Part shown: positions 21,066-31,014 of the stretch, one piece after another
Numbering within the stretch: position 1 is the first letter of the stretch
How the letters are laid out: each line of letters begins with the position of its first letter
Assembly (NCBI GenBank): GCA_030247915.1
Contig: JAPDRQ010000109.1
Span: 1 to 64,000 of the forward strand
Source: Neophaeococcomyces mojaviensis
Taxonomy: Eukaryota > Ascomycota > Eurotiomycetes > Chaetothyriales
Length of the DNA: 64,000 nt
Reading direction: 5' to 3'
Notes under the pieces: generated by a model
Seen by the model: the letters and a program-made list of their open reading frames with translations, nothing else
What the model was told of the DNA's origin: nothing
Database searches by the model: none
Translations under genes and position numbers: made by a program

Positions 21066-21707
21066 ATAGAAGCAATTTTATCAACTGCAACTGATAATAA
21101 CAGCTAATGGTGTCCTGTTGTCTACTTCTAGCTTTGGTTTCTCTGGACTGACGGACGAAAATGTTTATGCATTCAAAATATGTGCTCTCGGAAAAGCTCC
21201 GTTGAGCCGCTTTGCCACTTCAAATGTGCGCTATTTGGCTTTTAGGTCTCGGGTGCACCATCTGGGTGTCTCTGAAAGACTTTGGAACTAGAGCGCAAGA
21301 AACCGGGCCATTCACGAGATCTGTGTTTCGATGACCACGCAAAATGAAGTGAAAAGAACGAGGATCGTCTCGACTGAGCTGGACCTGAGCAGGGACTGTG
21401 CAGCAAAAATTGCGGAGGGTAGCACAGTGTGGAGAAAGCAATCGCATGGCATGTGATTGGCAACAGCGCAAGCTCTGGCCGACTTCGGCTGCGTACCAAT
21501 GCCCGCCACCAATCAGCGTCATCAACTGCCGAGCTTTTTTGACCTTAGCGGCCAGAACCCAGCGGATCAGAGCACGATCAAATCTTGGACAAAAAGCTGC
21601 TTCTCCAGTTCCCGTCGCGGATTTCTTGACTCACAAAACTGTTCGCTTTCATATGGTATTTTGCCGTTGCGTCTGCTCGTGACCTTTCTTCCACTTCCAT
21701 ACACAAC
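21066..21707. other. Intergenic upstream of ILV2
   Basis: The 642 bp hold the allantoicase 3' region and the ILV2 promoter. The one clear signal is a Gcn4/CPC1-type TGACTCA at 21627-21633. No gene is supported. Confidence 0.5.
21627..21633. promoter_or_regulatory. Gcn4/CPC1 (general amino acid control) site
   Basis: A perfect TGACTCA lies 75 bp before the ILV2 start codon. Yeast Gcn4 and its filamentous homologues CPC1/CpcA bind this heptamer and induce amino-acid biosynthesis genes on starvation. Position and target gene fit. Confidence 0.7.
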
Positions 21708-23914
21708 ATGGCGACCAAATTGGCCATAAGGCCAGGTTCTAGTGCCTTGAGATCAATATCGAGAAGACGACCTTCTGTTTCGCAATCTTTTTCCACCACA
21801 CTCCCCGCAGCCGCCGTCTCACCACACACGACAAAATCCACACAGCGAAATGTAGGGCAATCGAAGCGGAAAGCTACCACTGCTGCTGCTCCAGCACCAG
21901 AGGCAAGACCAGTACCCAGCCCAGCTTTCAATCAAGATTTTCGCCGAAATGAACCCTCGCCGCTTGTCAATAGACAGATGCCCGAGCTGGATGACTCGTG
22001 AGTCAACCTGGAAGGTGCTTTCAAGAGCTTTCTACTAACACTATGACAGCTTCGTGGGTCTCAGCGGTGGTGAAATCTTTCACGAGATGATGCTTCGACT
22101 CGGTGTAAAGCACATCTTTGGTTACCCTGGCGGCGCTATTCTTCCCGTGTTCGATGCTATCTACAATTCGAAGCACTTCGATTTCATCCTACCGAAACAC
22201 GAACAGGGAGCCGGCCATATGGCCGAGGGCTACGCAAGAGTGACCGGAAAGCCTGGCGTTGTCCTTGTGACGTCTGGTCCTGGCGCTACGAATGTCATCA
22301 CACCCATGCAGGATGCTCTCTCTGACGGCACACCTATGGTCGTGTTCACCGGTCAAGTGGTAACGAATGCCATTGGAACAGACGCTTTCCAGGAAGCTGA
22401 CGTGGTTGGCATCTCGAGAGCCTGCACAAAGTGGAATGTGATGGTCAAGAATGTGGCAGAGCTCCCTCGAAGAATAAAAGAAGCCTTCGAAATTGCAACC
22501 TCCGGGCGACCCGGACCTGTGCTCGTTGATCTTCCCAAGGATGTCACAGCTGGCATTCTCCGAAGGCCTATTCCGATGCAGTCGACTCTACCAGCTCATC
22601 CCTCCGCCGCCACAATCGCAGCTCGCGAAATCTCTAGAAAACAACTCAAAAGCACCATCTCTCGCGTCGCAAATCTAGTAAACATGGCCAAGAAGCCAGT
22701 AATATACGCCGGTCAAGGTGTAATGGGCAACCCTAACGGGCCAGTCCTTCTCAAAGAACTTTCCGAAAAGGCCAGCATTCCGGTAACAACCACTCTCCAT
22801 GGCCTCGGCTGCTTTGACGAACTCGACCCAAAATCCCTTCATATGCTCGGCATGCATGGCTCCGCCTACGCCAACATGGCTATGCAGGAAGCCGACCTGA
22901 TCATTGCTCTTGGTGGCCGCTTTGACGACCGTGTGACTGGTAGCATCAGCAAATTTGCCCCCATGGCCAAAAAGGCCGCCTCTGAAGGCCGCGGCGGAAT
23001 CGTTCACTTTGAAATCATGCCTAAGAACATCAACAAGGTTGTGCAGGCAACCGAAGCTGTAGAAGGCGACGTGTCAGCCAACCTCGAAATCCTCCTTCCG
23101 CTCGTCAAGAACGTCTCGAGCCGTCCAGAATGGTTCAACCAAATCAACGAATGGAAGCAAAAATTCCCGCTTTCGAGTTACGAGCGCGAGACTCCAGAAG
23201 GCCTCATCAAGCCACAACAGCTCATCGAAACCCTTTCCAACATGACAGCTCACATAAAAGACAAAACTATCATCGCAACTGGAGTGGGCCAGCACCAAAT
23301 GTGGGCAGCACAGCACTTCCGATGGCGCCACCCCCGCACAATGGTCACCTCAGGTGGTCTTGGCACGATGGGCTACGGTCTCCCCGCCGCCATTGGCGCG
23401 AAGGTCGGTGCCCCGGACGCCCTCGTCGTAGACATTGATGGCGACGCCTCTTTCAACATGACGCTTACGGAGCTGTCGACAGCAAACCAATTCAATATTG
23501 GAGTGAAAGTTATTGTGCTAAACAATGAGGAGCAGGGAATGGTGACGCAGTGGCAGAGCCTGTTCTATGAGGATCGGTTTGCGCATACACACCAAAAGAA
23601 CCCTGATTTTGTGAAACTGGCAGAAGCTATGGGTGTGAAGGCGAGAAGATGCTTGAAACCAGCCGACGTGAAGGAGAGTCTCGAGTGGCTCATCTCTGGA
23701 AGCGGAGACGGACCAGCTCTATTGGAAGTTATCACCGACAAGAAAGTGCCTGTGCTGCCCATGGTGCCGGCTGGCAAGGCTCTACACGAATTTTTGGTGT
23801 ACGATGAAGGTAAGAACGGCCCCAGCCTCTCGCTCTATGGATTATACTGACAAAATCTTTGCAGCCAAGGAGAAAGAGCGAAGAGCTGTGATGAAGCAAC
23901 GATCAGGCCACTAA
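21708..23914 (+). CDS. ILV2: Acetolactate synthase catalytic subunit, mitochondrial
   Basis: Acetolactate synthase makes the first committed intermediates of valine/leucine and isoleucine synthesis, using ThDP, Mg and FAD in mitochondria. Exons are 21708-21997, 22050-23809 and 23865-23914, giving 699 residues. The Arg/Ser-rich N-terminus (MATKLAIRPG onward) looks like a mitochondrial presequence. The catalytic core starts at GGEIFHEMMLRLGVKHIFGY. It has the ThDP-activating Glu in PKHEQGAGHMAEGYAR, the FAD-region strings IYAGQGV and ALGGRFDDRVTG, and the ThDP motif from IDGDASFNMT to NNEEQGMVTQW. The last exon is only 50 nt and encodes a basic tail. A Gcn4-type site stands 75 bp upstream. Confidence 0.96.
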
Positions 23915-24481
23915 GCCGAATCCACCTCCGACCAGTAACCACGACAATCGCCCATACATGTACACCACAACCCCCTTTTTGATTTTACGATATCCAGCTG
24001 CTGCTTTTTCTCCTTACAAAGGCGACGACTTGAGGTGAACACTTTTTATGAGCGTTGAAAAGTCTTTGTCTGTTCTGGCCGTCTGGAGTGAAATCTCAAC
24101 AAAAAAGTAAGGAACAAGCGGCAGCCCGCTTGGTAAAATGAATATTTTTGCAGTTGTCACACATCTTCACATCGCTCTCTGGCCAAAAAACCCAGGCATC
24201 TCACAGTTTATGTTTGAAGTCTTGATTTGATGCTTGAGCATTCGTCCAGAAATTAGGAAGCAGATATATCTGCAATGAAAATGGGGTATCATTAGTTCTG
24301 CTAGTCTCAAGCCCAGCAAGAAATATCTAGAGCAAGCCGAGATTTCACTCATGCAACAGTGACGAGCTTGATGTGGTGTGTCGTTTGCCAGCTGCCAGAA
24401 GTTTTCAACCTCAATCCTTACGCAAACCACATCGGTCTATCAATGCACAATATTGCCAACATTCATCTACTCGAGCCCTTT
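23915..24481. other. Intergenic between convergent ILV2 and RING-CH gene
   Basis: These 567 bp lie between two stop codons and should hold both 3' untranslated regions. No gene or repeat is seen. Confidence 0.5.
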
Positions 24482-25960
24482 TCAGTCGCTAACCCGCTCA
24501 TAAACCTTTTCCCTCTTATTGTAATTCATCACTCGTCTCTTCCTATGGCCCTCCGCCAACCTCCATCGACAATACAGCGTAAGCATATCTTTCATAACCA
24601 CGAACAGACACCCGCCAACCACACTGCGCCCCCACTTCGTGCTCAGCAGCCCAAACCTGCCATTCATAAAATTTCTTGTTGGGTTCGTCCACGACGCAGG
24701 CAGAGCCATCTTCAAAACTTCGCCAGTTACGGATGCAACCGCAGGCATAAGAAGTGCGCCGATGACAGTCTGTCCGATACTTGAGGTGTCGTCCATAAGT
24801 TCGTTGTCGCCGAGGAGTCTGTGAACGTGGCCACCTCCGCCACCATTACCGCCGGCGTTTGCGTTTGCATTGTTCTGCTGGGCCTGTGCGGCTGCAGCTG
24901 CGGCTGCAATACCCCCAGCGCCGTTAAGTGCATCCTGGACCTCTTCAAACGGTGGTATATCTCCATCATCCTCGTCCACAGCACCAATGTTTAGTTCAAG
25001 CTCAAGCACCATACCACCATCACCTCCTTCATTCGCTTCCGCGAGCTCAGCCTCCTGCTCGTTGAGAATATCCGCAATGTTCTCTTCCTGACCTTCGTAA
25101 CCTTCTTCTCGTCTTGGTCGGACCGCATCAATCCATTTTTTGTTCAGTTTGCCGAAGGCCTTCTCGTATGTCCAGTTATAGAACTGGCTCAGCGCGGGTA
25201 AACATGCGAAGACCGTACTTGGTAGAGGTGGCCACATAGTCCAGTCTATTCTTAGACCATCCTGAAGTTGGGTGCCAAGGAGGAAGAGGGTGCCCGACGG
25301 TAATACGAAGTCTGCGAATCGTGTGCGTGCGAAAATCAGGTTGATTGGAATAAGGGCATACGCCAAGTTATGTCCCGGTCGCGCCAGCGAGTACATGTAT
25401 AGTTTAGTTGCGTCTGTTTGTCCAAAGATCATGTAGACGGCCGTGTGACCATGTGCCCAGCACCCAGCCACCAAGGTACTCGTGAAGGCGGCGGCCAGAC
25501 CAGGAAGGACCAGTCGCGAATACTGTCTGTCAAGGCGTCGGCAGAGGTTGACGAGCGCATCATTCGGCCGCTGGACTTTGATCTCGGAGCGGCATTGCGG
25601 ACATAGGATCTTGTCTGGTGATGGGCCTGAGCGGCCACCACCGGAGCGGGAGCGGGGGGCTTCTTGGTCGGCTATCCAGTCTAGAAGACAGGATTCGTGG
25701 GCTTGCAGACTGCAGGAGCACGGGTGCCGCCAGGGAGTCGGTGGGTTCGGAGGGCTAGGTGGGTCCTCGTCTTTGCTTGCCAGGCAGATCCAGCATTTTT
25801 CTAGAGCAGAAGTGGAGGCTCGAGAGAGGGGTGGTGGGCGTGGCTCATTGTCGGTGGGTGCTTGATCTGTGCCCGCAGTATTGGTCGAATCATTGGTGAT
25901 GTCGGCAGTGGAATGGTTGATGAGGATGGGTTCAGAGGTGGTAGGTGAGTTGGAGGCCAT
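24482..25960 (-). CDS. RING-CH (MARCH-type) membrane E3 ubiquitin ligase
   Basis: This 492-residue protein has an N-terminal RING-CH finger: Cys56-x2-Cys59, Cys81-x-Cys83, His88-x2-Cys91 and Cys120-x2-Cys123, the C4HC3 order of RINGv domains. It is followed by hydrophobic segments (about residues 150-175, 195-235 and 415-460) that should anchor it in a membrane. Such proteins ubiquitinate membrane proteins. Between the membrane segments lies a long acidic, Ala/Gln/Asn/Gly-rich low-complexity stretch that looks disordered. The gene has one exon. The start at 25960 gives a short Ser/Thr/Pro-rich leader before the finger. The target is unknown. Confidence 0.82.
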   Translation of the reverse strand: MASNSPTTSEPILINHSTADITNDSTNTAGTDQAPTDNEPRPPPLSRASTSALEKCWICLASKDEDPPSPPNPPTPWRHPCSCSLQAHESCLLDWIADQEAPRSRSGGGRSGPSPDKILCPQCRSEIKVQRPNDALVNLCRRLDRQYSRLVLPGLAAAFTSTLVAGCWAHGHTAVYMIFGQTDATKLYMYSLARPGHNLAYALIPINLIFARTRFADFVLPSGTLFLLGTQLQDGLRIDWTMWPPLPSTVFACLPALSQFYNWTYEKAFGKLNKKWIDAVRPRREEGYEGQEENIADILNEQEAELAEANEGGDGGMVLELELNIGAVDEDDGDIPPFEEVQDALNGAGGIAAAAAAAQAQQNNANANAGGNGGGGGHVHRLLGDNELMDDTSSIGQTVIGALLMPAVASVTGEVLKMALPASWTNPTRNFMNGRFGLLSTKWGRSVVGGCLFVVMKDMLTLYCRWRLAEGHRKRRVMNYNKREKVYERVSD

Positions 25961-26601
25961 GGTTGGAGGATTGAAGTCGGTCGGCTGTTAGAAGCCGCCG
26001 CAATGGGGAGAGCCCGTTGAGTTGGTTATTTCTTGAGCTTGTGTCTACAAGACACCTTCTGACGCTTCAGACAAGTCTGAGAGAAATCCTTACGAGAACG
26101 CGAAAGAGAGTGATTGTTAATGACTGATGGGACAAATGCTCGTTGAAACTGGCGTTTGCTGCGCAAGTCAACAATATGACGATCTAAGCGCAGATCACTG
26201 CATCCCGAGCCGAGTAGCAAACACGGCAAACTGGACAACCCCCAAACTTCACGATGCAGAGTGACATCGTCTCTTGAAGAGCCTTGCGACTGCCGGGATT
26301 CAATCGCACGTTTCCCGCAGCAAGTGGGTCATGGTTTCCCGCTTTACATGATATGAAGGTAACCAAAGGCTTTACTAGTATCTGATATGGTAGGTCTCGT
26401 GCCTGCAATTGCACATAGAATTAGAAATTTCCTGGTGTAAAGCTACTGATCTTCGTTGAGCGAACCCTGGTCCAAACCGGATACAGTCTTTATTCGGAGA
26501 AAGAAGCCGCTCAACATCCCTTATATATCTGGATTCTGGTGTGCTGCGTCTGATTCTCTACTGAATTCCCTTCATACACACGGGGCGAAGTTACCATCAA
26601 A
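25961..26601. promoter_or_regulatory. Divergent intergenic between RING-CH gene and GAL1
   Basis: The 641 bp separate two outward-facing start codons. A TATATAT lies near 26522, about 80 bp before the GAL1 start. No gene or RNA gene is supported. Confidence 0.45.
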
Positions 26602-28140
26602 ATGACCAAAGCAGTGCCCCGAGTTACTTCTTTCGATGATGTGTATACGAACGTGGAAGGAGGGGCATTGCCTGAACAGAAAGCCCGTCTTCACAAACTT
26701 GTTGAGTCTTTCACAAAGAAATACGGAGAGAAGCCAGACTTCATTGCTCGGAGTCCTGGACGAGTCAACATCATCGGCGAGCACATCGACTATTCATTAT
26801 ACAACGTCCTGCCGGCTGCCGTGACGGTAGACGTGTTAGTAGCGGTTAAAGTCAACGAGGTGGCAAAAGAGACCACCATCTCAGTTGCCAACACAAACGA
26901 CACCAAATATCCTACGGCTGAATTCCACGTGCCCCAGGAAGGTGACGTGCACATCGGTGAACATGACTGGTCAAACTACTTCAAAGCTGGGTTGAAAGGC
27001 TCGATTCAAGTTCTGCGGAAGCAGCATGGAGACGACTTCCAACCCAAAAGTATGGACGTCATGATTGATGGTAATGTCCCTGCTGGTGGCGGGTTGTCGA
27101 GCAGTGCGGCGTTTGTTTGTGCTTCAGCGCTTGCTGTCATGGCCGCTAACGACTATGATGTCTCGAAACAGGATCTGCTCGACCTGTGTATCGTGTCGGA
27201 GCGGTCTGTTGGTGTATACTCTGGGGGCATGGATCAAGCAGCTAGTATATTCAGCGAGAAGGGGTATCTACTATACTGCCGCTTCTTTCCAGAGTTTTCT
27301 GCCGAGCACGTACCGGTGCCGGCCGCTGATCCTGAAGTCACTTTCCTCATAGCTCAGTCTTTCATCACTTCGGACAAGGCGCTCACAGCTGCGAGGCATT
27401 ACAACCTACGAGTTGTCGAGGTCACCCTGGCAGCTGTCTTGCTAGCCAAACTTTTCGACATTACTCTTAACAAAGATCAGTCCTCACTCGGCTTCTCCAT
27501 TCGCAACTTCCAAGAAGAGCTCATGAAGAAGCTTGGCAATCGGGATCTTGGAGAGGACAAGCAACTGGACATGATGATCGATGTTGTGCAAGAGAAACTG
27601 ACACAACAATCGTACAATAGACAGCAGGTTGCTGACATCCTTGAAATCTCTGTCAAATCTCTCGAAGAAGCATACTTCTCCAAATTTGACGTGGAGGGCG
27701 ATACGTTCAAGCTCAGACAGCGCGCCCTTCATGTTGTGGAAGAGGCTCGAAGAGTCGTCGCATTCAAGGATACGCTGTCATCGAACGCCGGCAAGAAACT
27801 CACCTCAGATCAGCTGACGTATTTGGGAGATTTAATGAACAAGACACAAGACTCGTGTCGCGACGTATATGAATGCTCGTGTCCTGAGATTGATGAGATC
27901 TGCACAATCGCTCGAAAGGCTGGTACCCTGGGCTCGAGACTGACAGGGGCCGGGTGGGGTGGTTGCACAGTGCATCTTGTACCGCAGAACAAGGTCGAGG
28001 CTGTGATAGAAGCACTCAAGAAGGAATACTATAACAAGACATTTCTGGATCTACCCAAGGAGAAGATGCAGGACGCCATTGTCATTAGCAGACCTGGTCA
28101 GGGAAGCTCGCTTATCACTGGTGAAGCAATCAATGTCTAA
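26602..28140 (+). CDS. GAL1: Galactokinase
   Basis: Galactokinase phosphorylates galactose to galactose-1-phosphate with ATP, the entry step of the Leloir pathway. The 512-residue single-exon protein is of the GHMP kinase family. It has the galactokinase signature GRVNIIGEHIDY (residues 53-64), the ATP loop PAGGGLSSSAA (about 160-170) and the C-terminal GHMP motif LTGAGWGGCTVHLV (about 447-460). A family-typical MDQAASIFSEKG lies between them. Length is normal for fungal Gal1. No GAL7 or GAL10 homologue is present in the window. Confidence 0.96.
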   Translation: MTKAVPRVTSFDDVYTNVEGGALPEQKARLHKLVESFTKKYGEKPDFIARSPGRVNIIGEHIDYSLYNVLPAAVTVDVLVAVKVNEVAKETTISVANTNDTKYPTAEFHVPQEGDVHIGEHDWSNYFKAGLKGSIQVLRKQHGDDFQPKSMDVMIDGNVPAGGGLSSSAAFVCASALAVMAANDYDVSKQDLLDLCIVSERSVGVYSGGMDQAASIFSEKGYLLYCRFFPEFSAEHVPVPAADPEVTFLIAQSFITSDKALTAARHYNLRVVEVTLAAVLLAKLFDITLNKDQSSLGFSIRNFQEELMKKLGNRDLGEDKQLDMMIDVVQEKLTQQSYNRQQVADILEISVKSLEEAYFSKFDVEGDTFKLRQRALHVVEEARRVVAFKDTLSSNAGKKLTSDQLTYLGDLMNKTQDSCRDVYECSCPEIDEICTIARKAGTLGSRLTGAGWGGCTVHLVPQNKVEAVIEALKKEYYNKTFLDLPKEKMQDAIVISRPGQGSSLITGEAINV

Positions 28141-29254
28141 AAAGCATCGAGTGGTGGAAGAATGCCATGAGCTGGAGATACTGTTCAATGGGATATACCA
28201 AATCATTTGACAGCAAGCGCTTTGGCTTGGACTGTAAATTCTCAGTCGCGAAGCTAATAAATTCTCAAACTGGCCCGGCATCGAGATCTGTGTTGCCTTG
28301 TGAGGTATTATCGTTATGCATAGCGTGGACCGTGCTGGATTTACATAGAACTTCAACGACACTGGAGCGTTTGCTCCGCGGTTTTTCCACCAAAGCCAGC
28401 TGTTGCCTGGCACTCGCTTGCCCCCACAATTGGCAAACATCTTTAACAGCCGCTGACGACAAGCAGGAACTTCTGCTAATCCTGCAAGGTACCAGGGACG
28501 ATCTTTGCTATCGAAACCTTCCTCGAGTTCCGAGCTCAACGACTGCTGCAGCACAAGGTAGAAACCGACATCTAACGACGTCATGTCGGTGGTAGCCGCC
28601 AGTTTCTCCGTGGCTTGGCATTTGTCTGCGCTCTCTCGAAGCACCACAGGCGATCTTTGGTGGTCCTGGCTCTCCATCAAACACGAAGCATTGCATCATG
28701 TTTGTACCTTGCTAGCTTCAATAGGCGTCCAGTCTCAATTTTGCTGGTGCGCTGGTGCATCTTCTTCCCATCCGGACAAGGCCTTTACTGAAATCTAGGA
28801 AAGCCTGTAGAAGCTTGACTATGCTCCAGCGTTCATGATTCGGTGACCGAGCTTGCTGTGGACTTCCGCTCTCGCCTCACCTTGTAACCAATCCTCTTTT
28901 ACAATGTCAGACCCCTCATGCAGCCTTGACTCACATGGAGGCTGCATTGATCAGCGCTGGCCCACATTTCGTCGGTGCACGAGTCGAACGCCCGACTTCA
29001 ACTGCCAGTCAGAAACTCCAACCATGCTCTAACAGACCCCAAGGCAAGCTTTTGGTGCTGACCGTGACAAAAAAGCCGCCTAGGCAAGATCTCACAGCAT
29101 CTCATATATGAATGTCAATGTTACTAATGAGCTGACGGCTCGCCTTACAATACTCACTTCCTGTTTTCGCCTTACCCTTGCGCTTCAAGTTCACTCACAA
29201 CTGTCTATTGCTGACTGTCAACCTCAAGCCTACTGACCTGAACACAATCACAAC
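28141..29254. other. Intergenic, no supported gene
   Basis: About 1.1 kb follow GAL1. An antisense open frame of 209 codons overlaps the GAL1 3' end, but I do not recognise it. A T-loop-like string near 28980 did not fold as a tRNA by eye. Confidence 0.4.
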
Positions 29255-29914
29255 ATGGCCTCCGCCGCCCCCCCAACCATCATCGTCGACCAACCCGGCA
29301 CAGCAAGCCATACCGTCCCAACAGCTGTCCACTCCAACGCCGATCGCCCACTCACTCCCAAAATCAACACCACCTCCTTCCCGAGCAAAGACCCATCTCA
29401 AAAGTCATGCTACCTCTGCGATGAGCAAAATCCAGGCGACTTCTCTCCAACCACAAAATTCCTCGAACAATGTCTTCTCTGCTCGCGACCCTTCTGCCCC
29501 GTCCACAAGGCCATGCAATACGAGAACGTCTGCAATATTAACCATAGCAAGTACTACCACGACTGCTTAGAGAAGGCAAGGGATGAACTGGCTGCGAAGA
29601 GTCCAGATGGCACAGCAAAGCGGGTTGATGCTGAAGATCTGTTGCTGGAGGATGGTATCTATCCCAGCCTAGGAGAGCGAGAGAAGGCTATCTTCAAGAC
29701 GAGTCCCGTCAGCCCTGGTGAGTACTGCATAATATAACCCTCACAACAAATTTGCCTGCAGGGAGCGTGTGACTCTAACAACTTGACAGAGAAGATGAAG
29801 GAGATTGAGACCTTCCGAAGCCTCGACGCCGAGCTTTCTGGGAACCAGGGCCGACGTCCATCGACATTGATTGAAGAAGTGGATTGGTCCAAAGGGGCTG
29901 ATATTGCTGTCTAG
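29255..29914 (+). CDS. Conserved-looking small Cys/His-rich protein of unknown function
   Basis: Exons 29255-29717 and 29790-29914 give 195 residues. The 72-nt intron has a good donor (GTGAGT) and a CTAACAACTTGACAG end. The centre carries two CxxC knuckles (CYLC and CLLC) followed by CPVHK, a further Cys and NHSKYYHDC, a spacing that looks like a zinc-binding domain of the B-box or treble-clef type. The N-terminus is Pro/Ser/Thr-rich. The C-terminus is acidic and ends with EEVDWSKGADIAV. It carries no catalytic motif and no membrane segment. I do not know a function. The ordered Cys/His pattern and clean splice make it a real gene. Confidence 0.72.
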
Positions 29915-31014
29915 AGGGCAAATACCTAGACAAAAGTATCGATCGAAATAAAACATACCCTTCGGTAATGAAAAGACATATACCTTCTTTTCAGTCTTCT
30001 GCTTGTTTGGTGACACAATGCTATACAGACCAGATTCAATAGTTACCAAAGCTCCTTTTTTTCTCCCGAACAAACCCCTAGTATTACCTTACCGGTAACC
30101 AATGCCAACAAACATTGAGTGATATAGAATAGAAATGTCCATGCGCCAACCTTGCAGCCAACGTCCGCCCATCGTTTCACTCATAATCCTCATAGTCCCC
30201 GTCCTTCGAAAAGCCATAATGTAAGCCCGGACAGCTCATGCCAGAACTAGTATAAACAACTATGTCTTTGCACTGTCTCAACTGGTACAAAGTACCACGT
30301 GGAACCCTGCCAATGGGCTTCAAGGTATCGCCTTTCATCAGAGGCCGGATAGGATGCTCAGAATAATCTCAGTAACCAGCGGAGTCCTCCTTCGGCTGCC
30401 ATCGGTGACTATCTGGAACATGTCACCTCAGTTCGTTTGCATCCTTGAAAAGAACTTCACAAGGTACCAAAGCCCACACATTACCTTTCAACAGGTTCCG
30501 CAAGAGCAAGATGCCTTATCCGTGACGGTCAACCTCTTGTGCAGCTTCCCTTTTCAACCCGCTCATTGCCCCTTAGTGACGTTGAAAACTCACACTATTG
30601 GCGAACTCACAGTCACCTCCCAGAGCTTCTTACAAGTGCGTTCGTTTCTCGTATTTCAAATGCTGGCCTGGTGCTCGAAAAGCTTATTATTGCAAAGCAG
30701 GCAGACGTCTGTCTTCTCCAGAATTCCTGTTGAGGTCGGGTTGTCTTTGACGTGGTTGCATGGCCTATCGTAGACTCGTCGGCATCTTGTGCATTGCCTT
30801 CGTTGTCTGAGCCCTGGTCTGTAGCACCAGGTCTCTGAATGTACGACATGCCAACACTCGATGTCGATGCCAAACTTGCAAGCACTTCGTCGGCTGGCAT
30901 AGTAGGTGCATATCCCTTAGCCCTTAAAATTCTGCCTCATCATCTATTCATGCGTAATCCTTGCGGATTGTTCTTGTCACTTTTTCTTGGCAACAGTGCC
31001 AGCCAAGGCTCTTT
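29915..31014. other. Intergenic with weak protein-like traces
   Basis: On the minus strand, a 95-codon frame starts at 30900 and a protein-like stretch ends at 30177, with several stops between. They might be one decayed or intron-rich gene. Nothing on the plus strand is convincing. Confidence 0.35.
30177..30900 (-). pseudogene. Possible decayed zinc-finger-like gene
   Basis: From 30900 the minus strand reads a plausible N-terminus (MPADEVLASLASTSS). A shifted frame near 30690 then shows a finger-like DVCLLCNNKLFEHQAS. A third frame down to the stop at 30177 reads protein-like, for example VPRGTLYQLRQCKDIVVY, but has five in-frame stops in its first two thirds. That number of stops in 160 codons is close to chance, so the case rests on the look of the peptides. 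It could also be a multi-exon gene I could not splice, or nothing. Confidence 0.22.

Noticed and set aside
26180..26420. Structured-looking stretch before GAL1, tested as tRNA or 5S rRNA
   Set aside because: No box A/box B pair or 5S signature was found by eye.
28051..28680. A 209-codon minus-strand frame overlapping the GAL1 3' end
   Set aside because: Part of it is antisense to GAL1 coding sequence, the composition is Cys/Trp/Ser-heavy as in shadow frames, and no motif is recognisable. Transcript evidence would be needed.
28960..29050. tRNA-like T-loop string (reverse complement contains GTTCGACTC)
   Set aside because: The T-stem pairs poorly, the anticodon loop lacks the expected U33, and no acceptor stem closes.
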